Assembly (NCBI RefSeq): GCF_019097595.1
Contig: NC_080710.1
Span: 6,655,780-6,719,779, forward strand
Source: Hemibagrus wyckioides
Lineage: Eukaryota; Chordata; Actinopteri; Siluriformes; Bagridae
DNA: 64,000 nt
Direction: 5' to 3'
The notes under the pieces: generated by a model
What the model saw: the letters and a program-made list of their open reading frames with translations, nothing else
Database searches by the model: none
Told to the model about the DNA's origin: nothing
Part shown: piece by piece, positions 1 through 42,500 of the stretch
Position numbering within the stretch: the stretch's first letter is position 1
How the letters are laid out: each line of letters begins with the position of its first letter
Position numbers and translations under genes: made by a program

Positions 1-19102
<19,102 letters not shown>

Positions 19103-19467
19103 CAGCACCATGTACACCTTGGTAGAAACTCCTCATAGGGGATTAATATATATTAATATCCTTGTGTGGTTTTTTGTGTACAGAACACGATACTGCTCTT
19201 TAACCTGTGGAAATTAATCCAGTTTTGTTCTGAAAGCTAATTATTTTTAGCTGATGTTTCTGTGTGTTTACTGATGCTGGTTGTAAATATGAAGATTTTG
19301 TTTAAAAAAAATGCTGAAATAAATAAGAATAAAATAAATGAATAAAACTTACCTGTTTTTATCCTTTTTTCATTTGATCAAGAACATGATGCAACATAAC
19401 ACACATTATGGGACGGAACATAATTTGCTTTATTGAGACATTTACAACTTCTCCACAGGTTTGACTC

Positions 19468-19521
19468 TTTTTATATATATCTATATATCTATCTCTATCT
19501 ATCTATATATATATATCTATC

Positions 19522-19592
<71 letters not shown>

Positions 19593-19640
19593 ATCTATAT
19601 ATATATATATATATCTATATCTATATATCTATATGTCTAT
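19468..19640. repeat. Compound (TATC)n/(TA)n microsatellite
   Basis: Alternating TATC and TA tracts just left of a Tc1 end. They create long false open readings rich in Tyr-Ile. Confidence 0.95.
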
Positions 19641-19643
19641 ATA

Positions 19644-20427
19644 CACTATATTGCCAAAAGTATTCGCTCACCCATCCAAATAATCAGAATCAGGTGTTCC
19701 AATCACTTCCATGGCCACAGGTGTATAAAATCAAGCACCTAGGCATGCAGACTGTTTTTACAAACATTTGTGAAAGAATGGGTCGCTCTCAGGAGCTCAG
19801 TGAATTCCAGCGTGGAACTGTGATAGGATGCCACCTGTGCAACAAATCCAGTCGTGAAATTTCCTCGCTCCTAAATATTCCACAGTCAACTTATGGTGTG
19901 GGGTTGTTTTTCAGGAGCTGGGCTTGGCCCCTTAGTTCCAGTGAAAGGAACTCTGAATGCTTCAGCATACCAAGACATTTTGGACAATTCCATGCTCCCA
20001 ACTTTGCGGGAACAGTTTGGAGCTGGCCCCTTCCTCTTCCAACATGACTGTGCACCAGTGCACAAAGCAAGGTCCATAAAGACATGGATGACAGAGTCTG
20101 GTGTGGAGGAACTTGACTGGCCTGCACAGAGTCCTGACCTCAACCCGATAGAACACCTTTGGGATGAATTAGAGCGGAGACTGAGAGCCAGGCCTTCTCG
20201 TCCAACATCAGTGTGTGACCTCACAAATGCGCTTCTGGAAGAATGGTCAAAAATTCCCATAAACACACTCCTAAACCTTGTGGACAGCCTTCCCAGAAGA
20301 GTTGAAGCTGTTATAGCTGCAAAGGGTGGACTGACGTCATACTGAACCCTATGGATTAGGAATGGGATGTCACTTAAGTTCATATGCGAGTCAAGGCAGG
20401 TGAGCGAATACTTTTGGCAATATAGTG
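19644..20427 (+). mobile_element. Tc1-like transposon with internal deletion
   Basis: Both ends read CACTATATTGCCAAAAGTATTCGCTCACC (one inverted) and both are flanked by TA. At 784 bp it is the 55983-57229 element minus about 465 bp; the join falls at CAACTTATGGTG. The lost part encoded the rest of the DNA-binding half and the first catalytic Asp. Confidence 0.93.
19893..20345 (+). pseudogene. Tc1 transposase C-terminal half, open but headless
   Basis: A 150-residue open reading begins [14 protein letters not shown]. It keeps [10 protein letters not shown] (second Asp) and [14 protein letters not shown] (third acidic residue). The DNA-binding half and first Asp are lost by deletion, so it cannot act alone. 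Confidence 0.85.
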
Positions 20428-20447
20428 TATATATATACACACAGTTA

Positions 20448-21590
20448 CACTACTTTTGGGTGAAATTTATGGAAAATGTAAAAAGTTCACACTACAGTGA
20501 TATTATGGAAGTAGGGCATTTAAGTGGAAGCATGTTACAATTTATTGAAACAAAAGCCAACAACAGTGGTGGGTATACCACAACAAAAAATGTCAATGTC
20601 TCAATAATTTGTCATGTGCCCTTGACCATCAATTACAGCTTGACAGCGACGTCTCATGCTGTTCACAAGTCGACTTATTGTCTGCTGAGGCATGGCATTC
20701 CACTCTTCTTGAAGGGCGGCCCTCAGGTCATTGAGGTTCTGGGGTGCAGGGTTACGAGCCTCTACACGGCGACTCAGTTGATCCCATAGGTTTTCTATGG
20801 GATTCAGGTCTGGAGAAAGTGCAGGCCACTCCATCTGAGGTACCCCAGCCTCCAGCAGCTGTTCCCTAATGATGCGACCTCGATGAGCTGGAGCATTGTC
20901 ATCTATGAAGATGATATTAGGCCTGTGTTGTTCATGCAGGGGAACAATGACTGGATTAATGATTCAGGTAGTATTGGCTTGTCACTGTACCATTCACAAG
21001 ATGTAGGGCAGTTCTGTATTGAGTAGACACACTGCCCAGACTGTAACACCACCACAACAGTGGATGATGCATAGCGCTCTCCTTGACGTCTCCAACATCA
21101 TTGGCAGCCATCATTTCTGCTCAACGTGAATCGACTTTCATCAGAGAACAGCACTGAGGCCCACTGGTCCCTCGTCCAGCGTAAATGCTTCCTGGCCCGA
21201 AGCCTGTGCCTGGTGGTGTGGTCAGGTACCCTTGCAGGTCATCTAGCACGCAGACCACACTGATGTAAACGGTTTTGAATGGTCCGACGTGACACTTGGG
21301 TGCCTCTCACCTCCCTTAAATGTGCCTGGAGTTGAGTGGCATTCATCATCCGGTTCCGCAGGGCACTGTTCACAATGAAGCGGTCATCAACATGGGATGT
21401 GGCCAAAGGACGTCCACTTCTATGCCTTTCTATGCCCTCTGAGAACATCCTATTTGAAGCCTCGCAATGTTGATCAATTGTTAGGTGTCGTCTTGGTCTC
21501 ATGATGTCAAAATGTGAACAGCATGATGAAGAGGACTGTTTAAATACCAATTCTAATTGAACCAGAAAATTTATTGGTCGATTCATGGAT
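20448..21590 (-). mobile_element. Tc1-like copy, both ends damaged
   Basis: Same family as 5073-6554. On the left, about 27 bp of the terminus are missing (CACTAC joins TTTTGGGTGAAA). On the right, the copy stops after ATTCATGGATCA and joins unrelated Tc1 sequence. Transposase pieces are MRPRRHLTID near 21500 and a C-terminus [17 protein letters not shown] at 20601-20834 (ends GHMTNY), in different frames. Confidence 0.88.
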
Positions 21591-21960
21591 CACCCACAGG
21601 ATGACTTGATGAAGGCTGGTACAAGTGCTTTAGTGTCAACTGTAATACATACACTGAATAAACAAGGACTTTTGAGGACTCCTTGTGACCACAAGGAACA
21701 TCAAAAGTCAACTAGAAAATGCCAGGAGTTTTGGGACACAAACTGGAACTGTTTGGACATATGGACCAACAGAATGTCTGGTGTGCAAAAGGCTAGGCTT
21801 ATGACCAGTAGAATACCATCTCCACGGTCAAGCATGGAGGTGGGTCATTGATGTGGGGCAGTTTTTCTGCGGCAGGATCTGGCAATCTTGAAATACCAGG
21901 CCATTTTAAAGAGGAATGTGATGCTAAAGCCAAAGGTTATTTGTTTAACCATATGATCTC
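21591..21960 (+). mobile_element. Tc1 transposase fragment of a third family
   Basis: Readable pieces are HTLNKQGLLRTP, KARLMTSRIPSPR and, in another frame, MMWGSFSAAGSGNLE, the family's GGGxxMxWGCFSxxG block. Ends were not found. It abuts the truncated copy to its left without a spacer. Confidence 0.65.
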
Positions 21961-22821
21961 TGTTTATATATCAAACAAAAACCAATCATGTGTTCAATGT
22001 GTTAACTCTTTAGATGTGTTTAATTTGCACATTTTCATAAGAAAATAGATGATCTGTAGTTATGCAGTATTATGGAAATAAATGCTAAACATTTAATATA
22101 TTAGTCTAGTAGTAGATTCATCTATCATTTACAAAAAAAACAGAGTGGGAGATTTGAAAACGAGTTCTGGGGTAAAATAATCATAGACTATACTACTTCA
22201 CATGTTTAATTATTTTGTATGAATTAATAGAATAAGCCTAATTTGAGAAATAAAACATATTTCTCCACATCCTGACACCAATCTCAGCCAGGATGTGACA
22301 ATTTTCCTGTTTATTAATTACATCCACATGCTGCTCTTCATTATTTTGCTGGAAAAATGTCCCTCAGGTTATAACCCACAATATTTTATACATTTATATA
22401 TAATAGGAAAATCATCAATAATTAATTAGAAATTGAAAAGAAGTTGAGGAAATTTGGTCCATTCTCCACCAAGGTAACTACACAAAAGTTTTTGCCCAGC
22501 TTTTATGAAGAGGGAGCTGATACAAAAAGTAGCAAAAGTACAAGAAGACAAAGTTACCTTGCTAAGTCTTGTTTGCTCTGGAAACTTCATTCACATTTAG
22601 CCAGCTGTGAATTACACAACATTTAAACTAAAACCTGACACGAGTGCGTTGTGTGAATACACAGTGCGTTGTCCTTCAGCTGCTCCATTTAGGGCCACCA
22701 TCCAATCCACAAATTTTAGATTTGGCACAGGATTTTTTTCCCCACACTAGTACCCTTCCTGAGGCAGCCCTCCATTTTATCTGTGCTTGGGACTAAGTTA
22801 ACCCCTCAGTGGCTGGATTGG

Positions 22822-22894
22822 TTCCCTGCTCAGGAATCAAACCCAGGCCATGGTGTTGAGAGTGCAGGATCCTTAGCTGCTGGACCACCAGGGA
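22822..22894 (-). pseudogene. tRNA-Glu(CTC)-like sequence, probably a relic
   Basis: The - strand begins TCCCTGGTGGTCCAGCAGCTA, has CACTCTCAACA over the anticodon loop (CTC), GGGTTTGATTCC as the B box and ends CAGGGAA. The acceptor stem pairs in six of seven positions, but the T stem has lost pairs and the D loop differs from tRNA-Glu. Either a dead gene or the head of a SINE. Confidence 0.5.
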
Positions 22895-23064
22895 GTGAAT
22901 ATGCACTATATTTGGTTTCTGCTTGCTCTCAAATGAGGCTTGTTCCATTAATAATCAAACATTAAAAATGTAATAACCTGTAAACCTCAGACTGCATAAT
23001 TGTACAATCTGGCCTATAAAAATATCAGCCTTAGCTTCTACATCATAGATGTACACACACCCTC

Positions 23065-23390
23065 CAGGTTAATAGGAACACCTGTACATCTGCACATTTC
23101 TGCAGATATCCAATCAGCCAATCATGTTACAGCAGGACAATACATAACATCATGCAGATGCAGGTCTTGAGCTTCAGTTAAAATCCCCCAGAATGGGGGG
23201 AAAGTGTGGAAAAGTGCAACCACGGCATAATTGTTGGTGGCATATTTTGGCTGATTTGAGTATTTCATAATCTGCTGAGAACAACACTGACTGGCTGGAA
23301 TGGCCACTGCGTCATCATGACACACCCTAATATCACACTGACCGATGTACATGTTGTCATGTACTTCTATGAACATCCAGTAAAGTGTTT
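23065..23390 (+). repeat. Dispersed DNA-transposon remnant, family of 1200-1440
   Basis: It starts TTAATAGGAACACCTGTACA, has CCAATCAGCCAATCATGT and a TGTTGGTGGC / GAGTATTTCA core, and ends near GAACATCCAGTAAAGTG. The transposon class is not determined. It lies downstream of the tmem241 stop. Confidence 0.5.
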
Positions 23391-24013
23391 TTTAAACTTT
23401 TTTTTTTATTTCCGTTCCCTTTTAAAAATAAAGAAATTCATTTGAGTTTCCCTAAACAAAACAGAGCATGATATTTGTGCACTAATAATGTAAACAAACA
23501 CAAAAATAAAATAAAGTGCCATGAACAATACACTCAGCATGTAATGTAATACTGAGTTCAGCTGAGAATATAAATGTAAAGCGGCAATTGGGAATTACTG
23601 AAAGTGGCAAGATCATACAACAATGCAATGGAATGATGAAATACTAACAAATAATAAACTAGTTTTGCTTTAGTTACAGTCGTAAGCTGAATCTAACGTA
23701 AATCTCTTTATAACATCATACAGTTATTAATATAAAATATATCTCAAGATTTTTACCCATTTGTTAGTAAATGTAAATACAGTGTATTGCCTGTGTAGAT
23801 CATGCCCTCAGCATATTCATATTACAGTACAAAATTTACAAAATTACATTTCTGGTGCAAATACACCAACATCTGGAAATTCTGTTCTTTGATATGAAAT
23901 TCTCCATGCTCCTCTGAACTGTCATGATTGTCAGATCTTAAATTGCATAATGTTATAAAGAAAAGAAAGATAAGGCAAGGTGCAGGAATGGGATTATGTA
24001 ATGAAATTTGTTT

Positions 24014-34727
<10,714 letters not shown>

Positions 34728-35070
34728 CGGTCAGAAATCCTCTTTTTGGGAGTAATTTTAAAAATATAAGAGCTAAAAAAGAATATGTAATGAATGTCCA
34801 TTAGAATCCGAACTTTACCGCGGGCAGCTTTCCACGTACAGCTTTGATGAAAAACTACTTCCGGTTACAACGCGACACTTTGTTGTGACCACGAAGACAT
34901 TTATTCTGGGCTTATTGGTCAACGATGAATAAATAATTAAAAATTATGACAACTGTTGAATAATGTTTATTTTATTTATAAAATATATAAACACCATACT
35001 ATGTGAAATTCATCAAATTATTTTTAATTGCAAAGCACATATAAGTACTTTTACTTTGAAGAGTTGTTTA
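34728..35070. promoter_or_regulatory. Head-to-head promoter of tmem241 and riok3
   Basis: The two start codons are 600 bp apart on opposite strands. The gap holds an ETS/GABP-type ACTTCCGGTT (34857-34866), several CpG sites (CCGCGGG, ACGCGACA) and no TATA box. This matches a shared housekeeping-type promoter; start sites are not visible from sequence. Confidence 0.6.
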
Positions 35071-35151
35071 ATGGCGGCTGTCAGTGTTAAATACTCTGCC
35101 GGAGCTGAGACTCTACAGAAAGCAGTGAGGGACGGAGCTCTGCTCGCTTAG
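35071..35151 (+). CDS. Possible upstream ORF in the riok3 leader, 26 aa
   Basis: ATGGCGGCTGTC opens a 26-codon reading that ends in TAG before the riok3 start at 35328. ATGGCGGC is also a YY1-type core. If transcription begins upstream of it, it could damp translation of riok3. If transcription begins later, it is only promoter sequence. Coding is not shown. Confidence 0.3.
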   Translation: MAAVSVKYSAGAETLQKAVRDGALLA

Positions 35152-35327
35152 TGTCAACTTTTCACTTCAGGTTTTAACATACAGCCGAAACTAGAGAACT
35201 CAGTTTGTGTGCTGACAAACTAGTATAAGCTCTTTATCACCTGTTAATTATAACTTATAATTTATTCGAGTTTTCTTCACTTTGCCCAGTACTCATATCT
35301 CCATCAGGCCGTGGTGAAGCTGCCATT

Positions 35328-36430
35328 ATGGATCAGGTTGAGGTAGTCTCTAAAGAAGTAAAGGTGAGTCTTCCTCATTACAAAGCTGATATAATGACCT
35401 AAGAAAGAGTCTGTGTTTATGTCAGTGTTCGTGTTAGTGTTAATGTTGGTGTTAATTAGCTGATTTAGATATCTATGAGGAGTTAAAGCCCAGGCCTACC
35501 CCCAGGAACACACTCACTAGCCCTAGGTGTTATGATGAAGTACTGTTTTGACATTGTGTTATATTTTATTTTTAATATTTCCTTTTCTTTTGGAGTTAAA
35601 CATTAAGGTTAAGGTATCGTGAATGTATTCTTTTAACACACGGTAACATGTTCAGTGAAACCTTTGTAAATGAACGAACTCATGTCATGCTGCTCTAACT
35701 TGTATTTATTATATAAATTTGTTTTAAGTTGTTTTTTTCCGCCATAACTGTCATCCTCATGAGAGATTAATTAAAGTATATTTACTTTTTGGACTTTGAC
35801 CAACAGTAACAGCATGACGTCATTGCCAAGCCCAGTGTTGTGCTGTGAAAAGCAGCTGCGTCACGAGAACGCGCATTAAAAAAGAGAGAGCGCGAGAACG
35901 CGCATTTAAAGATAAACGCACAAATAATAAACACAGGACTTTTATTCACAAGTGATAAATTAATTCGCGTTTTGGATACATAATTGACTATCATTAACAA
36001 ACTACACAAATCAACAGGGTTCTCATCCCACCTCACATTCTGTTCAAATGTAGTAATCCAGATATAATTAAAGTGTTTTAGCAACAGGGTAAGGAATAGG
36101 AAACTATTAGGTTGACATTATTTTTTTCATCCCTAGCTCAATCACACAACAAATATTGTGTTTGGAACCTTTGACACTACAAATATTTTTGCCCTTTGAA
36201 CAATACAACTTAAATATAACAACACAAATACTAATCTGAATTTTAAAAATATTTTCTTAGCTCACATAATTATCTAAATGGCACCTTGATAGAGTTACCA
36301 CTGAGCTGTCTCAGTACTTGAGTGGTATGTTTAGGTAGGGTGACACTAGCATCTAATTTAATCTCACTATAGTTGGCCACTGTGGGCTGCTGGTCCTGTC
36401 CTTGCACACAAAAACAAGTGTGTGTGTGTG

Positions 36431-36465
<35 letters not shown>

Positions 36466-36501
36466 GTGTATATATATATATATATATGAGATCCAGTCCA
36501 A

Positions 36502-36552
<51 letters not shown>

Positions 36553-39500
36553 TCCCTTATAAGAACCCATGGGGTACTCCAAATGTGGCAGCGGCCACTT
36601 GTTCTCTGACAGATGTGATGAGTGAACAGCTGGCCAAGCAGCTACACGAAGAATGCAACTCCTTCCTGACCTGCTCTGAGTGAGTCTAAGTACTATAGGC
36701 CTTTTATTGATCTGTTCTTCTATAGAGCCTAACATAGGGCCTTATTTATCAGTCTTTTAGGACAGTTGTGTTTAACAGTATAAACCAATCAAGTATTTTT
36801 GCCAGATTTACAACAGTTCTGGAAACTACTGGTGTACGTATGTTGAGTACAGGTGAAGTCAGACAGCTCATTTGCCTTAAGTCTTGCCCCACCAAAAGTC
36901 CATAAAAGGTAAAGAGGACAAAGGGCTGAAAACATGGATGAAGAGAAAAGGCTTACGGCTGTGCAGACAGACCAGCCTGTCCTCTGTTTTATGGTGACAT
37001 GTTGTAAATGAATGAGTAGTTTTATTTACTCTTTAATGAATTTTGCTCAATAATATTCTGTGACAATAAGATAAAAAGATTTGCTTTCATAAAACTTTTT
37101 GAAGAGCAAATAAATACGAAGAAATCTGTATCCTGACTGATAAATGAGGCCCTTTTACATCAATCATGAATCCTGTAATATTGCTAAAATCAGTTAGAAC
37201 ACTGCAAGCTAAGTCAGAAATGTTTATGAAACTTTAGTAATGGTTGAGTTTTGTTTTTTTCAGTGACTTGGACCTCGCCAATATACAGCAGGATACAGAT
37301 ACATCCAGCGACCTGATGTTGGCTCAGATGCTTCAGATGGAGTTTGATAGGGAGTTTGACACACAGTTGCGCAGAGAAGAAAAGAAATTTAATGGAGAGA
37401 GCAAAGGTAAATAATCTTTTAAATAATCTTCTCAAAGACTTACATGTTTATCATGCCTTTTCATATTCTGTATAAAAAGACTTACAAAGAAAGTGTGGGA
37501 GTTTAGTTTCTCTGATTTTGGGAATGAGTTGAGCATTTCTTCAGTTGTCTATTTGGAAAAAATGTCATTCTTTTCAGCCTATTTTCCAGCATAGTGTTAG
37601 GAAGTACTTAAGTTCTTGAATTATTGGTCTTGTCTAGTGTCAATTTCCTTTGAAAACTACCGCATGGTTCATCCATTTGAGGATAGTGACAGCTCTGATG
37701 ATGAAGTTGATTGGCAGGACACGCGCCATGACCCTTATCGCCTTGGTGAGTCTTTTGTTTTGTTTTATTTTTATTTTCATGTATTTCATTTGTTCTACCA
37801 TCTGCCCAATATTGCAGTCTGCTTGAGGCAAGGTCAAAGCTTAACCTGGGTCAGATAAAATTGCTAGTCATCTTTATTGTACATTTGTAATGTATCAGAA
37901 TTAATACTGAACAGATATATGTTCAGTACATGTTGCTCTTTTCAGTGTTGGAGAGAGTCTGAAACACTGTACTGTCACTTTTGGGAGAATAAACCTCACA
38001 TGGCCCTGATATTATATGTTTGATTAACAGAAAAGCCAACCACTACACCAAAGAAGGGTTTTGCAGGAAAAGGCAAGAACATTACCACGAAACATGATGA
38101 GGAGGTCTGCGGACGGAAAAACACTGCACGCATGGATAATGTAAGTCAGTTTAATCTTGCCATATTTATGGGATGACTATTTTTCTTGGATGTGTTTCCA
38201 ACAGTCCTGATGCTCAAACCTACACAGATCAGCCATAACATTAAAACCTGCCTAATATTGTGTAAGCTCCTCTCGTGCTGCTCTGAGCCATTGAGGCATG
38301 GCACCTTCTTCCATCGCTCAGTCGTCCAGTTCTGATGTGTCCAGTCCAACTCCACGTGACTATAAACTGTTGAAGAAAGGACATTATTTACATTTACATC
38401 ATTTCCTGTCCAGTGTCATCCAAATGAGGATGAGGTTCCCTTCTGAGCCTGGTTCCTCTCAAGGTTTCTTCCTCATATCATCTCAGGAAGTTTTTCCTTG
38501 CTACAGTTGCCTGGACATGGGTCAGCGAAGCCACTTTGACCCCTCTGCACCTATGCAGCCCCTTACACAGCAAACTGAGATGCACTGTGTGTTTTAATAC
38601 TTCTATCATAGCCAGCATTTTCAGCAGTTTGTGCAGCAGTAGCCTTTGTTTGATCAGACCAGACAGACTAGCTGTCACTCCCCATGTGCATTAATGATCT
38701 TTAGTCTCTCATGACCTTGTGGCTAGTTCACAAACTGTACTTCCTTTGACCACTTTTGGTAGGTACTAACTATACAGACTAGGAACACCCCACAAGGCTC
38801 GTCTAGTCAATTATCCCTTGTCAAAGTCACTCGGATCCTTCTGCTTGCTCATTGTTCCTGCTTCCAGCACATCAGTTTTTAGAATTGCCTGTTCTCTTGC
38901 TGCTCAATATATCCCACTCCTTCACAGGTTCCACTTTATCTAGATAATCAATGCCATTCACTTCTCATCTCAGTGGTTTTAATGTTGTGGCTGATCAGTG
39001 TATGTTAAGCACATGTTGCCTGTGTTTTCTAATTTTTAACAATAATTATGGTTGTATATCAATTAATTAAGTATTATATTTATTTCCTTTTTCTGGTTTT
39101 CTTCTTTGCTCTGCTTGGCCTTTTTCCCCCTATAGTATTCCTTCTCAAATGTCACCTGTTTGTTTTATGTTGCAGTTTGCTCCAGAGGTACATGTTGGTG
39201 ATGGGATAAGCATGGACCTGAAGTTGTCAAATCATGTGTACAATGCTCTGAAAAGACATTGTCAGACTGAGCAGAGACGCAGTGCCAGACTTCATGAGAA
39301 AAAGGAGCACTCAACTGCTGTGAGTACTTTACAGTAATGCAGAGTGTATTCAGAAAGGGTATCACTACAAATCAGATATTTGCACCATTATATGATGTAT
39401 ATTTACACTGCATTGTGTCCAATTTCAAATATTTCTTGCCTATGCCCTATGTATGTTTTGTTCATGACAAAAGTATGTGGCATCACTCCCACATGTGAGC

Positions 39501-42500
39501 CTTCCCTTCCCCAAACTTGTCTCCTGATACAGGTGTCTAATGTAGTGCTGTAGTTTTAAAATTCCCCATCACTGAAAGTCAACAGCATAGGGATTAAAAA
39601 AAAAATCTAAAATAGGATGTTCAAAAAAGCACAGATGGGTGTGATGGTTCAGGTGCTCACATCATTTGACACAAATGAAAATTAAGGAAGTTTTAAAGAT
39701 AATTGATTAAACATTACTGGTGTATAAAAAATGAGACCAAAGACAGAAAAATGTTACCATAAAGGTACAATTTACATTTTAATTGTTTTCATTGACAGGA
39801 GCAAGCAGTGGACTCCAAGACCAGATTGCTGATGTACAAAATGGTGAATGCAGGAATCTTGGAGAACATTAATGGATGCATCAGCACAGGGAAAGAGTCT
39901 GTGGTGTTTCATGCGGATGGAGGGAGGTGAGTTCAGGCTCTATCTCTGAAGGACAAGTACCCAGTTTCCTAAACTACAGCCCAATCTACCACCACTAAGG
40001 AATTCACAATTTCCTCTTTCGTTTCAGTCATTTATTTTTACAAATTAATAATAGAAACATTGAAGATGGATTCTGGGCACTAATATTTTGAAATTTTCTT
40101 GGGAACCATGTTCAGATAAGCCACATATAAATGAATAGGCTAATTGGTAGCTTAGTGTTTAAGGTGTTGGGCTACTGATCCAACACCTACGGAAGATTGT
40201 GAGTTTGAATCCTAGGTCCATCAAGCTGCCACTGCCTGTCAAATTTTCCTGTCCATCTACTTTCACTAAATAAACTAGTCTTGAGCCTCAAATCACACCC
40301 TTGTGTACTACTCTAGTGTGTTATTGAATACTAACAGTAACCAGCTTTCCTATTAGAGGTAGCATTTGAAAAAGCAATGTAACGCTTTTTACAGTGTAAT
40401 GTAAAACTCCCTAATGACACTTTCTTCTCTTTTTGCTTTGTTGAATAAAATGTATTTTGCTGGCTTTTCTTCACTTGTTCATTTTTATAATTTAATTACA
40501 GAAATTTACAAAATGCCAGTGGCAAATGTTCAAAAGAAGCTTAATATCTGACTTGTTTATACATTAAAAATGATTGATCTGTTATTATGCTGCTCTAAAT
40601 TGTCTCTTAGCTTTGAGGAGATGCTAATTCCAGAGGAGTGTGTCCTCAAGGTCTTCAAGACCACGTTGAATGAATTCAGGAACCGGGACAAATACATTAA
40701 GGATGATTATCGCTTTAAAGACCGTTTCAGCAAGCTGAATCCTCGTAAGATCATTCATCTGTGGGCTGAAAAGGAGATGCATAACCTGACCAGGTAAGAC
40801 TGCAGCACTCTTTAACACAAGTTATCAAATCTCCACTCTGACTAACTTTGAGTATTATATCTCCTTCTCTCCTGAAATGCCAATTTAATATTTTTGTACA
40901 GTATAACATGCTAACTTGTAGCATTGCATACAGGTCCATAAGTATTTGGACACTTGTGAAGTTATTGTTATTTTAGCTTTTGCAACTAAATGCAAATTTA
41001 AGATTTAATTTAAAGGTATTTACATTCAAATAAGTTGGATGCTGTATGGATTACAGCACTTATGTCCCCAATTTTTTTTTTTTTTGGGATAAACTAGGAT
41101 AATAAATAAATGTCCGCTCGAATCTACTGGAACCCACTAAAATGACCAGAGTCTTGGTTTCTTTCCTGTTCATGGTCTTCCAGGAGTTCATGCTAGGTCT
41201 TGGGGTGTTTTGGGTAATTGAAATGCAGGCATGATTGACTTGGCCATTGTAGAACATGTGCCTCAAAACATCTTTGTAATGCATTTGGCTGATTCTGAGC
41301 ATAATGCTGTATAGCCCTTTACACATCAGAGTTCAACCTTCAGCTTTTGTGATTGGCTGCATGAATAAATACTAGGGAACCAGCTCCACTGGCAGTCCAT
41401 GGCATAAGATGAGGTGGTGTGTGTCAGATCATGATATCTTTGGTTAAATCTAATCTGGTCTTTCTTGTTTTGTGAAACAATGAGGGAATAACACACCTGG
41501 CCAAGGAAGAGCAGCCATTAAAAGAAGTCCATTAAGTCCATTTGGTCCATTAAAAGAAGAGCATAGCACATATAAAAAGTGCTGCAGTTCCTACACCGTT
41601 CATTCTAATTAAATGTAAATACTCTCAAAATAAAGTCAAATGAAATAAGATGTAATGTAGGTCTACTGTGTAGACACCTAAAATAACAGTAGCTTTGTCC
41701 ATGTACATAATATTTATGGACCTGACTATATGTCTTTCTCTTGTATACATACGCAGGATGAAGAAAGCTGGGATTCCCTGCCCAGAAGTGGTTATTCTAA
41801 AGAAGCATATTCTTGTGATGTCTTTTATTGGTAAGAACCAAGTTCCAGCTCCTAAACTAAAAGACGCCTTGCTGACTTCTGAGGACCTGAAGAAGGCATA
41901 TTACCAAGTACTACAGGTACACTTTTTTTTTTTTTTTGTTGCCAGTTTCCAATTTACTACACACACAAATTTGTTACTAGGAAAAAAATGTTTGTAGAGC
42001 ACTGTAGTTGACTAAACTTCTGTTTCTTCTTAGATGATGCAGCAGCTGTTTCAAAAGTGTAACCTTGTTCATGCTGACCTGAGTGAATATAATATGCTCT
42101 GGCATGATGGACAGGTGGGATACACTTTCTACAATCATTTTCAAATTCTATAAGTTTTAAAATGCTTTTTTAATAATTGCAAATGATTAGTATTAGTTTA
42201 TTTCTTTTTATAGGTATGGTTAATTGATGTGAGCCAGTCTGTTGAACCTGCTCACCCTCATGGTCTGGAGTTTCTATTCCGGGACTGCAGGAACGTATCT
42301 ACAGTAAGTGTCTGTCTCCCTACAATAATGTTACAGTGGCCAGTTACAGGTTTTATTTCTACATATTCGCCATAGCTGGGTCGTTCACAGTGATGAATTG
42401 CTTTTGAATAATTTATTCACATGCATTTTTCTTCTTATTCAAGTTTTTTCAGAAAGCTGGAGTAGCAGAAGCTATGAATGTGTATGATCTCTTTAACACT

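Noticed and set aside
19433..20047. 204-residue open reading rich in Tyr-Ile-Ser
   Set aside because: It is the translation of the (TATC)n/(TA)n microsatellite running into Tc1 sequence.
19886..20440. 184-residue - strand reading, and the 193-residue one at 56487-57068
   Set aside because: Shadows of Tc1 transposase on the + strand, where the DDE motifs are read.
22822..22894. Functional tRNA-Glu gene
   Set aside because: Loss of T-stem pairing and an altered D loop make a working tRNA unlikely.
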